From Methylocystis sp. (GTDB taxonomy: Bacteria; Pseudomonadota; Alphaproteobacteria; Rhizobiales; Beijerinckiaceae), in the NCBI GenBank assembly GCA_024506175.1, contig JAMBEQ010000266.1, forward strand, positions 39,477-103,476: a DNA stretch of 64,000 nucleotides, given 5' to 3'. Of this stretch, positions 43,104-50,719 are shown one piece after another; positions within the stretch are counted from its first letter, which is position 1, and each line of letters starts with the position of its first letter. The notes beneath the pieces are model-generated. The model saw nothing but the letters and a program-made list of their open reading frames with translations. It searched no databases and was not told the DNA's origin. The position numbers and the translations under genes are program-made.

Positions 43104-44087
43104 ATGGCGCACGAGATCGAGAACATGATGTACGTCGGCGAGGTTCCCTGGCACGGGCTCGGTCGCAAGATCGAGGGTCGTCCCACGACGGCGGACGCGA
43201 TCGTCGCTGCGGGCCTCGATTGGGAGGTCGGTAAGAAGCCGCTCGTCACGTGCGACGGCGAGCCGGTCGACCACGTCGCGACGTACCGCAAGACGGACAA
43301 CAAGATCCTCGGCGTCGTCGGCGAGGACTGGACGCCGCTGCAGAACAAGGATGCGTTCGGCTTCTTCGACCCGTTCCTCGCGACGGGCGAGGCGGTGCTC
43401 GAAACGGCGGGCTCGCTTCGCGGCGGCAAGCGCGTCTGGGTGCTCGCGCTCCTCAACGCCGAGCCGAGCGTCATCGTCCCGAAGGCGAACGACATCGTTC
43501 GCAAGTACATCCTGCTCTCGAACAGCCACGACGGAAGCCTCGCGATCCGCGTCGGCTTCACCCCGATCCGCGTCGTCTGCGCGAACACGCTCGCGATGAG
43601 CCACAACGACGGGGAGAGCAAGCTCCTCAAGCTCCGCCACACCAAGAACGTCGACAAGGCGCTCGCGGCGGTGCAGGACATCATGAACACGGCGAACGCC
43701 TCCTTCGAGGCGACGGCGGAGCAGTACCGCCTGCTCGCGGCGAAGGGCTGCACCGACGAGACGCTCAAGAAGTACGTGCAGCTCGTCTTCGCTCCGAAGA
43801 AGAGCGCGCTCGCTGCCGCGCAGGCGGCTGCCACGGGCGCGAGCGAGGAAGCGTCGGCGTCGCGCATCATGCCGAAGGTCGCCGAGCTGTTCGCGAGCGG
43901 TCGCGGTAACGACGTCCCGGGCGTGCGCGGCACGATGTGGGCCGCGTACAACGCGATCACCGAGTACCTCGTGCACGACCGCGGCACGGACGCAGAGCGT
44001 CGGCTGAACGAGGCGTGGTTTGGGCAGGGCGCGGTGCTCAACGCGCGCGCGCTCAACGTCGGCGTCGAGATGGCGATCGCAGCGTGA
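43104..44087 (+). CDS. DUF932 phage/plasmid-like protein
   Basis: A 327-residue protein of the DUF932/TIGR03299 family, common in phages and plasmids. Diagnostic segments are VPWHGLGRKI near residue 14, YRKTDNKILGVVGEDWTPLQN near 60-80, and IRVGFTPIRVVCANTLAMS near 150. Role unknown; often expressed at high level. GAGGAGG precedes the ATG. It has its own promoter and leader and is followed by a strong hairpin, so it looks like an independently transcribed gene. Confidence 0.85.
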   Translation: MAHEIENMMYVGEVPWHGLGRKIEGRPTTADAIVAAGLDWEVGKKPLVTCDGEPVDHVATYRKTDNKILGVVGEDWTPLQNKDAFGFFDPFLATGEAVLETAGSLRGGKRVWVLALLNAEPSVIVPKANDIVRKYILLSNSHDGSLAIRVGFTPIRVVCANTLAMSHNDGESKLLKLRHTKNVDKALAAVQDIMNTANASFEATAEQYRLLAAKGCTDETLKKYVQLVFAPKKSALAAAQAAATGASEEASASRIMPKVAELFASGRGNDVPGVRGTMWAAYNAITEYLVHDRGTDAERRLNEAWFGQGAVLNARALNVGVEMAIAA

Positions 44088-44094
44088 GCGAGTC

Positions 44095-44126
44095 GAGCGA
44101 GCCCGGGGAATGCCTCGGGCTCGCTC
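44095..44126 (+). terminator. Hairpin with 11-base perfect stem
   Basis: GAGCGAGCCCG and CGGGCTCGCTC pair around a ten-base loop just after the DUF932 stop. No T-run follows, but the stem is strong. Its right arm touches the long inverted repeat that starts at 44125. Confidence 0.55.
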
Positions 44127-44238
44127 CTCGGAAGATGCGGGCCCAAGCGGGCGAGAGCGCGCGACCTGATCAGCCGCAAGCCCTCGAACGTGGGATCAAA
44201 GAACGGGAAAGCCTAGTCCTGCCCGCATCTTCCGAGGA
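44125..44238. repeat. 18-base inverted repeat enclosing 78 bases; possible structured RNA
   Basis: TCCTCGGAAGATGCGGGC at 44125-44142 is exactly complementary to GCCCGCATCTTCCGAGGA at 44221-44238. The enclosed sequence has no ORF of note. No target-site duplication flanks it. It ends 27 bases before the -35 of the next promoter. Confidence 0.6.
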
Positions 44239-44264
44239 AAGTGTCGACTCATCGAAAAAAAGTC

Positions 44265-44293
44265 TTGCGCACGGCCGAAGCCTGCGCTACGTT
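44265..44293 (+). promoter_or_regulatory. Promoter P44: TTGCGC-N17-TACGTT
   Basis: Preceded by an A-tract (ATCGAAAAAAAGTC). From the A-tract through the -10 it is almost identical to the promoter at 45234. Drives the DUF6011-type gene at 44340. Confidence 0.75.
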
Positions 44294-44303
44294 CTGAGTG
44301 TGC

Positions 44304-44318
44304 CCCGGGAGGACCGGG
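44304..44318 (+). other. Leader hairpin with GAGGA loop
   Basis: CCCGG-GAGGA-CCGGG in the leader of the gene at 44340, 11 bases after the -10. A GGA in a hairpin loop is the layout of CsrA/RsmA sites; the separate GAGGAG ribosome binding site lies further downstream. Confidence 0.5.
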
Positions 44319-44339
44319 CCGAAGCGAGGAGCTGGGACC

Positions 44340-44879
44340 ATGAACGCGATCGACATGCAGAAGTGGATGGCGGAGGAAGGCATCGAGGCGGCGAACGAGG
44401 CGCACGCGGGCGGCAAGCTCCCGAGCGACGTCGAGGCGGTCAAGCGCTTCATCCTCGCGGGGAACGCACGCTTCACGCTCGTCAGCCCGAAGACGGGCGC
44501 GCGCTTCACGTTCCGCATCCGCGGCAAGGAGGACCGCAGCGACAAGACGAAGACGATCTTCTTCGTCTCGCTCCTCACGGGCTCGAACAACGACACGGAC
44601 TACACGTTCTTCGCGACCATCTTCCCCGACGCGGCGAGCTTCGGGCGCCTCTCGCACGCGCGCAAGGGGAACATCAGCGAGGACGCCCCGGGCGCGCGCG
44701 CCTTCGCGTGGTTCTGGCGCCAGCTCAACGCGGCGGCGCACGCGGGCGGCTCGCACGGGCAGATCGGCTGCGAGGTGCACCACGAAGGCCGGTGCGGGCG
44801 CTGCGGGCGCGCGCTGACGGTGCCGGAGAGCATCGCGTGCGGGCTCGGGCCCGAGTGCGCGGGGAAGGTGGGCGCGTGA
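44340..44879 (+). CDS. DUF6011-type protein with C-terminal zinc motif
   Basis: A 179-residue protein. The C-terminus CGRCGRALTVPESIACGLGPECAGK is the signature of DUF6011 proteins found in phages and actinobacteria (zinc-binding). The middle (TLVSPKTGARFTFRIRGK ... KTIFFVSLLTGSNNDTDYTFFATIF) is the usual beta-rich domain of this group. GAGGAG is eight bases before ATG 44340. Function unknown. Its stop overlaps the next gene. Confidence 0.8.
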   Translation: MNAIDMQKWMAEEGIEAANEAHAGGKLPSDVEAVKRFILAGNARFTLVSPKTGARFTFRIRGKEDRSDKTKTIFFVSLLTGSNNDTDYTFFATIFPDAASFGRLSHARKGNISEDAPGARAFAWFWRQLNAAAHAGGSHGQIGCEVHHEGRCGRCGRALTVPESIACGLGPECAGKVGA

Positions 44880-45211
44880 ACGCGCGCGAGGCGGTCGTGA
44901 CGGTGCTGCTCCGCGGGCTCGACGGCAAGAGCGGCGTCGGGCGCGTCGAGGCGCGCGAGCTGGCGCGGCGCTTCGGTGGCGGCAACGACTTCGAGTTCTT
45001 CGCCGTCAAGTGGCACGGCGAGTGGTACGTCGTGCAGGCGAGCGACGTCGAGCCGGACGCGGGCATCCGCGCGGGCTCGCGGGCGTGGTCGGTCGGGCAG
45101 GCCGCCGACTGGCTCTGGCGCTGCGAGCGCGGGCGGGCCTCGGTGACGCGTCCGTCGACGCGGCCGGAGCCGCGCTACGTCATCGGTGAAACCCGCGAAA
45201 ACGCGGGCTGA
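44876..45211 (+). CDS. Protein of unknown function
   Basis: A 111-residue protein from GTG 44876. Contains ELARRFGGGNDFEFFAVKWHGEWYVVQASDV and RAWSVGQAADWLWRCERG. Co-transcribed with the DUF6011 gene. Its last codons form a CCCGCG-AAAA-CGCGGG hairpin at 45192-45207. No family recognised. Confidence 0.55.
   Translation: MNAREAVVTVLLRGLDGKSGVGRVEARELARRFGGGNDFEFFAVKWHGEWYVVQASDVEPDAGIRAGSRAWSVGQAADWLWRCERGRASVTRPSTRPEPRYVIGETRENAG
45192..45207 (+). terminator. Hairpin at gene end
   Basis: CCCGCG-AAAA-CGCGGG, six-base perfect stem inside the last codons of the upstream gene and 27 bases before the next -35. Terminator-like, no T-run. Confidence 0.4.
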
Positions 45212-45233
45212 GGTCGAAAGTCGAAAAAAAGTC

Positions 45234-45262
45234 TTGCGCACGGCCAAAGCCTGCGCTACGTT
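45234..45262 (+). promoter_or_regulatory. Promoter P45: TTGCGC-N17-TACGTT
   Basis: Preceded by GTCGAAAAAAAGTC. The -35, -10 and spacer match P44 almost base for base, suggesting duplication of a promoter-leader unit. Drives the gene at 45310. Confidence 0.75.
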
Positions 45263-45268
45263 CTGATT

Positions 45269-45289
45269 GTGGCCGGGAGGACCGGCCAC
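45269..45289 (+). other. Leader hairpin with GAGGA loop (eight-base stem)
   Basis: GTGGCCGG-GAGGA-CCGGCCAC, perfect stem, seven bases after the -10. Same loop as the hairpin at 44304 though the stem sequence differs, so the structure looks conserved rather than just the sequence. Confidence 0.55.
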
Positions 45290-45309
45290 GAAAGCGGAGG
45301 ACGCGGACC

Positions 45310-45573
45310 ATGAAGATCGAGACGATCACGGCGACGATCGCGAAGGTGGACGGCGCGGGCATCGACCCGAAGATGCCGGTCGAGACGGCGCGCAAGCGCT
45401 ACGCGCGCATCCGCACGGCGGTCGTCGCGCTCCTCGGCTGCACGGTCAAGGAGTTCGACCGTCTCGCGGGCGGCTGCGCGCGCGAGATCGCGGACGGCGA
45501 GGAAGTGCGCCCGTGGATGTGGGTGCAGGGCGCGACGCAGGCCGCCTACGAGATCCAGTGGGGTCGGTCGTGA
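45310..45573 (+). CDS. Small protein of unknown function
   Basis: An 87-residue protein; its GGAGGA ribosome binding site is followed by CGCGGACC and ATG, parallel to the leader of the 44340 gene. Contains VETARKRYARIRTAVVALLGCTVKEFDRL. First gene of a long downstream run of small genes with no further visible promoter until 58367. Confidence 0.6.
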   Translation: MKIETITATIAKVDGAGIDPKMPVETARKRYARIRTAVVALLGCTVKEFDRLAGGCAREIADGEEVRPWMWVQGATQAAYEIQWGRS

Positions 45574-46010
45574 GCGCCGAGACGGCGGTGAAGCTGCTCA
45601 CCGAGCAGATGCGGGACGACCTCGTCACGGTCGCGCGCAACCACGGCGCGCATCTGCGCGGTGGGATGAACTGGACGTGGGGAACGGCGCCGTCGAAGGT
45701 CCGTGCACGGCTCGATGCGCTCGTCGCACGCGGGCTTCTGGAACGCGGAGCTAAGGACTCGCGACAAGGTCACTTCTACGTCACAACGGATCTCGGCACG
45801 CTCGTCGTCGCGATTGTCGAGTGGGGTCATGCGATGCGGCGCTTCGTGGGCAACGCCGAGCAGGAGCGTAGGGAACGGGTCTACCGCGAAAGGCGACGCG
45901 CGGCGCTCGTCGCGAGCTGCGCGAAGTGGCTCGAAGGCCGCGCGGTGATCACGGCCGAGGATCTTGCCGACTTCGTAGGCGGCGGATGCAATGGGCAGGT
46001 GATGCCGTGA
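45570..46010 (+). CDS. Winged-helix-like protein
   Basis: A 146-residue protein. Residues ~30-72 (WGTAPSKVRARLDALVARGLLERGAKDSRQGHFYVT) resemble a winged helix: recognition helix then a beta wing. The C-terminus is Arg-rich with a further helical segment. Could bind DNA; target unknown. GTG 45570 overlaps the previous stop. Confidence 0.5.
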   Translation: MSAETAVKLLTEQMRDDLVTVARNHGAHLRGGMNWTWGTAPSKVRARLDALVARGLLERGAKDSRQGHFYVTTDLGTLVVAIVEWGHAMRRFVGNAEQERRERVYRERRRAALVASCAKWLEGRAVITAEDLADFVGGGCNGQVMP

Positions 46011-46321
46011 GCACGACGACGCTCCGCCCGAGCGCGCAGAAGCTCTTCGCGATGCTCCCGCGCACGCTCATCGTGCGGCACGACATCGTGAACAACAACA
46101 TCGTCGCGACCGACCTGCTCGACGGCGTGACGGGCAAGCCGTGCGGGCTCGACGCGAGCTACCCGGGCTTCCAGAAGGCTCTCCTCGCGCTCGTCGAGGC
46201 GCAGCTCGTCGTGCACGCGGGCGACCACTACGATGGCAACCACAACCACAAGGGCGTGCTCACGAAGGGCCGCGTCACGCAGGTGTTCATCTCGATGCGG
46301 CCGATCGGAGGTGCGTCGTGA
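46007..46321 (+). CDS. Protein of unknown function
   Basis: A 104-residue protein from GTG 46007. Contains NNNIVATDLLDGVTGKPCGLDASYPGF and a His-rich HAGDHYDGNHNHKG. Overlaps both neighbours by four bases. No family recognised; the His cluster might bind metal. Confidence 0.5.
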   Translation: MSTTTLRPSAQKLFAMLPRTLIVRHDIVNNNIVATDLLDGVTGKPCGLDASYPGFQKALLALVEAQLVVHAGDHYDGNHNHKGVLTKGRVTQVFISMRPIGGAS

Positions 46322-47181
46322 AGAAGGTGCTGAGCTACGGCGGCGGGCTCGACAGCTTCGCCATGCTGCTCGATGCGATCGAGCGCGGGGAGAAGCCTGA
46401 CGCGTGCGTCTTCATCGACGTCGGCGACGGCACGGCAACGCGCGACGGTGAGGATCCGGGCGAGTGGCTCGGCACCTATCGCCACATGCGCGAGATCGTG
46501 ATGCCGCTCTGCGCGCGCGAGGGCATCGAGTTCGTGTGGCTCGACAGCGAGCGCTATCCGGTGCGCGACGCGCGCTCGCTCTTCGCGTGGCTCGAAGCCC
46601 GCAAGCAGATCCCGGTCAGCGGGCCGAACCGCATCTGCACGACGATCGCGAAGGTCGAGCGCTTCGAGCGCTGGCTCGCGGCGACGCACGGCGAGGCGTA
46701 CGTCGAGGTGTGGATCGGCTTCGAGGCGGGCGAAGAGGGCCGCATCGAGAAGGATCCGAACGCGGGCAAGGGCAAGAGCGCTCAGCGCGTCAACCGCTTC
46801 CCGCTCCACGAACGCGGGCTCTGCCGGTGCCGCTGCAAGGCGCTCGTCGAGCGTCACGGCTACCCGGTGCCGAGGAAGAGCGCGTGCGTCTTCTGTCCGT
46901 ACGGCAGCGCGCGCGACTGGAAGACGTTCGCGCGCGAGCTGCCCGAGCAGTTCGCGCGGGTCGTCGCGCTCGAAGAGAAGAAGCCGCCGACGAAGAAGAA
47001 CGGCATCAAGCTCTCGATCATGGGCTACGACTCGAAGAAGAAGCGCGGCACGCCGCTGCCGGTCTACGTCGCTCGTCCCGAGCGCGCGCCGCGCAAGAAG
47101 CCGTGCACGGTGTGCGGAGCGGAGGATCGCGCGACGAAGGCGACGGGCTGCGGCTACCTCGACGAAGGAGCAGCAGCATGA
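46318..47181 (+). CDS. PP-loop ATPase (PAPS reductase/sulfotransferase-like)
   Basis: A 287-residue protein of the adenine nucleotide alpha-hydrolase group. The PP-loop is SYGGGLDSF at residues ~6-14. Downstream CRCRCKALV, CVFCPYG and a final CTVCGAEDRATKATGCG provide several Cys pairs, which may bind an Fe-S cluster or zinc. Phage proteins of this kind are proposed to act in nucleotide or base modification; the substrate cannot be told from sequence. Two methylases elsewhere in the window make DNA modification a possibility. Confidence 0.75.
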   Translation: MKKVLSYGGGLDSFAMLLDAIERGEKPDACVFIDVGDGTATRDGEDPGEWLGTYRHMREIVMPLCAREGIEFVWLDSERYPVRDARSLFAWLEARKQIPVSGPNRICTTIAKVERFERWLAATHGEAYVEVWIGFEAGEEGRIEKDPNAGKGKSAQRVNRFPLHERGLCRCRCKALVERHGYPVPRKSACVFCPYGSARDWKTFARELPEQFARVVALEEKKPPTKKNGIKLSIMGYDSKKKRGTPLPVYVARPERAPRKKPCTVCGAEDRATKATGCGYLDEGAAA

Positions 47182-47357
47182 CGTGCATCATGTGCAAGAA
47201 GGCTCGGACGGTGCGGGCGCGACACGGGCTTCCCGAACCGGCGACGTACAAGTGCCGGCATTGCGGGAAGCGCATCTGCGAGCACCTCTGCGGCTCGAAG
47301 AACGCGCGCGACATGACGGCTACGTGCACCGCGTGCGCGCTTCGGAGGGCGTCGTGA
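47178..47357 (+). CDS. Small zinc-finger protein
   Basis: A 59-residue protein with four Cys-rich pairs: CIMCKKA, CRHCGKRIC, CGSKN and CTAC, enough for two zinc sites. Overlaps the PP-loop gene stop by four bases. Function unknown. Confidence 0.6.
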   Translation: MTCIMCKKARTVRARHGLPEPATYKCRHCGKRICEHLCGSKNARDMTATCTACALRRAS

Positions 47358-47539
47358 TCACCGCGAACCTCGGGCACACCGTCTTCGAGCTGGACGAGGA
47401 CAACCCGCGCGGCGACATCGTCTGCGTGGTGCGCAAGAACTCGGACGGAGAGAAACGGTTCTACGTCCCGCGCGAGCTGTTCGAGCAGTACGCCGAGCGG
47501 CGCGCGCACGAGGTGGTGCAGGCGGCATTCAAGAAGTGA
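47354..47539 (+). CDS. Small protein of unknown function
   Basis: A 61-residue protein from GTG 47354 (MITANLGHTVFELDEDNPRGDI...). Beta-hairpin N-terminus and an amphipathic helix at the C-terminus (LFEQYAERRAHEVVQAAF). Not recognised. Confidence 0.5.
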   Translation: MITANLGHTVFELDEDNPRGDIVCVVRKNSDGEKRFYVPRELFEQYAERRAHEVVQAAFKK

Positions 47540-47586
47540 CGGTAGTGAATCACCGCGCGAGGAGCGCGGGGAAAGCAGAGGATGCG

Positions 47587-47850
47587 ATGGCGAGCAGGAA
47601 GAAGAAGTCGAAAAACGTGATCGAGGCGCGCAGGCACATGAAGTACGCGCGCAGCGTGGCGAAGACGACGCTCGAAGCGATCGACAGTGCGCTCGAAGCG
47701 ATCGAGCCGGTCGCACCGGGCGGCTACGTCGACGCTGTCAAAGCGCTTCGCACGATCGCGAATGCGCCGGACGGGACGCCTGCCATCAACCTGAAGGGGG
47801 TCGCGCGCGCGGCGCTCAAGCAGATCGACCTCGGCGCGGAGGTGCCGTGA
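47587..47850 (+). CDS. Small helical protein
   Basis: An 87-residue protein from ATG 47587, chosen because AGAGG is eight bases upstream; an in-frame GTG at 47536 is possible. Lys-rich N-terminus, then Ala/Leu helices (MKYARSVAKTTLEAIDSALEAI). Function unknown. Confidence 0.5.
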   Translation: MASRKKKSKNVIEARRHMKYARSVAKTTLEAIDSALEAIEPVAPGGYVDAVKALRTIANAPDGTPAINLKGVARAALKQIDLGAEVP

Positions 47851-48161
47851 TGTTCATCTGCGATCCCTGCCTGAAGAAGACGTACACGAACGACCCGAGC
47901 ATCACGCGCTCGGTTGGACGCTGCGAGATGTGCCGCAAAACGGCGGAGTGCTCGGAGATCGCCGCGCGCTTCCTCATCGTGAAGCGGTCGGTCACCGTCG
48001 AGCGAGGGCTGCGCGACGCGGGCGACTGGATCGAGCACGCGCTGAGCGGCTACGAGCACGCCGACAGCAACAAGACGATCGAGGGCATCGACCGCGCGAT
48101 CGCGAAGCTCAACGAGGTGCGCGTTGACGTCGACGCGATCGGCAAGCGAGGTGGGTCGTGA
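47850..48161 (+). CDS. Small zinc-ribbon protein
   Basis: A 103-residue protein from ATG 47850 (or GTG 47847). CDPC ... CEMCRKTAEC in the first 35 residues suggests a zinc site; the rest is helical (DWIEHALSGYEHADSNKTIEGIDRAI). Overlaps neighbours. Function unknown. Confidence 0.55.
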   Translation: MFICDPCLKKTYTNDPSITRSVGRCEMCRKTAECSEIAARFLIVKRSVTVERGLRDAGDWIEHALSGYEHADSNKTIEGIDRAIAKLNEVRVDVDAIGKRGGS

Positions 48162-48502
48162 AGTGCGGCGCTTGCAAGCGGGACTGCCGCTCGACGCAGC
48201 TCGCGCACGTCGCCGAGCCCGATGGCGGGATGCGCCGCGCGCGCGTCTGCGGCACGTGCTTCAACGCCGCGCTCCACATTGTCACCGCGATCACGACGGT
48301 GCAGAAGGGCGTCGACGAGACGAAGGTGCAGCGTCGCGATGCGGCGGATGCGACGAAGGCGGCGTCGAAGAAGCTCCGCGCGATCTCGGCCGCGTACTCC
48401 GCGCAGGCGACGACCGCGCCGAGCGACCAGACGCAGCACGCCGAAGGCCGCGCCGCGGGGCTCGAACAGGCGGCGGACATCCTCGACTCGGGAGACTACT
48501 AG
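48158..48502 (+). CDS. Small zinc-ribbon protein with helical tail
   Basis: A 114-residue protein from GTG 48158. CGACKRDC at residues 3-10 and CGTC near 31 form a probable zinc ribbon; the tail is an Ala-rich helix. Similar in layout to the upstream protein. Function unknown. Confidence 0.55.
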   Translation: MKCGACKRDCRSTQLAHVAEPDGGMRRARVCGTCFNAALHIVTAITTVQKGVDETKVQRRDAADATKAASKKLRAISAAYSAQATTAPSDQTQHAEGRAAGLEQAADILDSGDY

Positions 48503-48504
48503 CC

Positions 48505-48717
48505 ATGAAGATCCATCCCCGCGAAGAGAAGGTCCGTGCCGCGGAGAACGATCTCCGCAAGGCGATCAGCGACGCGCGAGCGAAGTACGATCTCACCGCG
48601 TTCGAGGAGCTGCGCATCGCGACGCAGGTGTTCGCCGACGTCGCGGGCTCGATCGCGAAGTACGGCATCCGCGAGGAGCGCCACGGCGATCCGAACAAGC
48701 CGGGAGGTCTCGAATGA
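48505..48717 (+). CDS. Small helical protein
   Basis: A 70-residue protein, mostly charged helix (REEKVRAAENDLRKAISDARAKYDL). Overlaps the next start by four bases. Function unknown. Confidence 0.5.
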   Translation: MKIHPREEKVRAAENDLRKAISDARAKYDLTAFEELRIATQVFADVAGSIAKYGIREERHGDPNKPGGLE

Positions 48718-49355
48718 AACGCCCCGGTCCTATCATCAAGCTCTTCACCGAGGTCGCGCCCGAGATCCTTCGCGCGGAGTTCCGCGCCGACTCGTGCATC
48801 AACGCGACGCGCGTGACGATCGAAGTGCTCAAGTGCTTCGGCGTGAGCGCGAAGCCGATGAGCGTGCGCTTCGTCGCGATGAACGCGATCTACCACGCGC
48901 GCTTCAGCAAGATGAACCCGCTGAGCGCCACGCGCGTGCAGCTCCCCGACGAGGCGACGATGCAGCAGTGGGTCGCCGAGGGCGGCTGGGCGCTCGGCAT
49001 CGACATCTGGAACGACGCCGAGCCGGGCAAGTGGGCCGGGCATCTCGTCGCGCTCGCGCAGGACCATCTCATCGACGCGAGCGCGCGGCAGTTCAACCGA
49101 CCCGAGAAGAAGATCGTGCTGCCCGACATCTTCGTCGGTCCCATCACGCCGCGCTTCCTCAAGGGCAAGGGTCCGATGATCGGCACCGACGACACGAACG
49201 GCGCCTTTTGTTGGTACTTCGCCCGTCCCGAGGACGAGAGCTTCAAGCACACACCGGGCTGGTCGTCGCTGGGCAACGCGCACGCGGCGAACGCGATCAT
49301 CTACGCGATGGCGCAGAAGCTCGGCGTCACCGACAAGCTCGCGGAGGTGCCGTGA
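48714..49355 (+). CDS. Putative papain/transglutaminase-fold protein
   Basis: A 213-residue protein. A Cys at residue 28 (ADSCINATRVTIEVLKCFGV), a His at 110 (WAGHLVALAQD) and an Asp at 121 (HLIDASARQFNRP) are spaced like the Cys-His-Asp triad of transglutaminase-like cysteine enzymes, and resemble a widespread bacterial family of that fold. If active it could be a protease or amidase. The call is by pattern only. Confidence 0.4.
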   Translation: MKRPGPIIKLFTEVAPEILRAEFRADSCINATRVTIEVLKCFGVSAKPMSVRFVAMNAIYHARFSKMNPLSATRVQLPDEATMQQWVAEGGWALGIDIWNDAEPGKWAGHLVALAQDHLIDASARQFNRPEKKIVLPDIFVGPITPRFLKGKGPMIGTDDTNGAFCWYFARPEDESFKHTPGWSSLGNAHAANAIIYAMAQKLGVTDKLAEVP

Positions 49356-50029
49356 TGGCGCGCTCGCTCAAGCCTCAGCTCGTGAAGACGATCGTGCACC
49401 GCGAGATCCGGACGCTCACGATCGACATCTTCCTCGATCGCAACGCGCTCGACTTCTTCTTCGACGCCGATAGCTCGCTCGATGGGCGCGTGCGCGCGGG
49501 CTCCGTTGACGAGCTGGTCCCGCTCGCGCGCGAGCATCTCGCGAAGCTCGCCGTCGTCGAGTGGGAGCCGGTCATCTCGGTCGGGCACGACACCGACTAC
49601 GGGCAGCGGAGCTACTGCAACAACGCGAAGCGCGAGGACGCAGATCCCGAGCGCTGCGATCTCCGCCTCAACTTCGAGCGCTTCGAGCGCGGGAAGTTCG
49701 ACGGCAAGTGGGCGCTCCGGCGCGACCATCCTCTCGACGTCGATCCCGACGATCATCGCCAGCGACGATCCGACAGCTACCACGACATCGGCCGCGTTAT
49801 CATCCCGTACACCGACGCGGCGTGGTCGGCGCTCCTCGCGATTGTCGAGGGCGTGCACGACCTCAACGCGAAGCTCGAAGAGCTGCTCAAGGATGAGACG
49901 ACGGCGACGCACTTCCTCACACGCATGTCGAAGAAGCTCCCGCCGATGCTCCCGCCATATGTCGTCGCTGAAGACGTCGGGCCCGACGAGCCGAAGAAGC
50001 GCGGGCGGCGCATCCCGAGGTCGCGATGA
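49355..50029 (+). CDS. Protein of unknown function
   Basis: A 224-residue protein from ATG 49355 (TGATG overlap; GTG 49352 also in frame). Contains GHDTDYGQRSYCNNAKREDADPERC and an Asp/His-rich DHPLDVDPDDHRQRR stretch, then a helical C-terminus. Acidic/His clusters might bind metal. No family recognised. Confidence 0.5.
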   Translation: MARSLKPQLVKTIVHREIRTLTIDIFLDRNALDFFFDADSSLDGRVRAGSVDELVPLAREHLAKLAVVEWEPVISVGHDTDYGQRSYCNNAKREDADPERCDLRLNFERFERGKFDGKWALRRDHPLDVDPDDHRQRRSDSYHDIGRVIIPYTDAAWSALLAIVEGVHDLNAKLEELLKDETTATHFLTRMSKKLPPMLPPYVVAEDVGPDEPKKRGRRIPRSR

Positions 50030-50289
50030 ACGCGCGCAACAAGCCGCTCGTCGACATCGCGAAGAAGGTCGAGCAGGCGAAGCGCGAGCCGAAGCACATC
50101 CTCACGTACGAGGAGCGCTACGCGCAGCAGATGGATCGCGCGCTCCCGGGCATCGCCGCGTTCCTCGGCGTCTGCCCGGAGTGCTTCGAGGATCTTCGCG
50201 AGGTCGACGGAAAGATGATCTGCCTCGCGTGCGAGGCGGTCGCGAGAGCTACGCAGGGAGGAAACGATGGATCTGGAACAGGTGAGTGA
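50026..50289 (+). CDS. Small zinc-ribbon protein
   Basis: An 87-residue protein with CPECFEDL ... CLACEA near residues 50-72. Basic N-terminus. The end overlaps the next gene by 23 bases in another frame. Function unknown. Confidence 0.5.
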   Translation: MNARNKPLVDIAKKVEQAKREPKHILTYEERYAQQMDRALPGIAAFLGVCPECFEDLREVDGKMICLACEAVARATQGGNDGSGTGE

Positions 50290-50719
50290 GATGGCGAAGC
50301 AGGTCGCGCACGAGCACGACGCGCTCGAACAGGCGAAGGAGGACAAGGCGATCGCCGAAGACGAGCTGCTCAAGCTCGTCGTCGACACGATCAAGCCGGC
50401 GCTCCCCGCGATGTGCTCGAAGGTCGAAGGAGGCGCGGGCCCCATCGCGCGCGCCGTCTTCGTCGACGGCTGGAAGGACGGGCCCGGGCTCTACCTCGGT
50501 GAGCAGGGTGACTGGTTCGAGATGCGCTCGGACAAGCCGCACGTGCTCAGCGTGGCCGAGGTGCTCGCCGACTACGACCTCGCGCTCGTCGTCGTTACGC
50601 TCGTGCAGAAGCTCCGCGAGCAGGTCGGGGCGCGCGACAAGAGCACGCGGCAGATCAACGACGAGATCGCTCGGCTCCGCGCGCTCGCGACGCTCCTCGC
50701 TCCCCCGGTGGTCCGATGA
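50267..50719 (+). CDS. Protein of unknown function
   Basis: A 150-residue protein, helical at both ends with a beta-rich middle (GPIARAVFVDGWKDGPGLYLGEQGDWFEMR). GGAGG lies just before ATG 50267. Overlaps both neighbours. No family recognised. Confidence 0.5.
   Translation: MDLEQVSEMAKQVAHEHDALEQAKEDKAIAEDELLKLVVDTIKPALPAMCSKVEGGAGPIARAVFVDGWKDGPGLYLGEQGDWFEMRSDKPHVLSVAEVLADYDLALVVVTLVQKLREQVGARDKSTRQINDEIARLRALATLLAPPVVR

Noticed and set aside
44125..44238. Miniature transposable element with 18-base terminal repeats
   Set aside because: No flanking target duplication and only one copy in the window; a structured RNA or terminator fits better.
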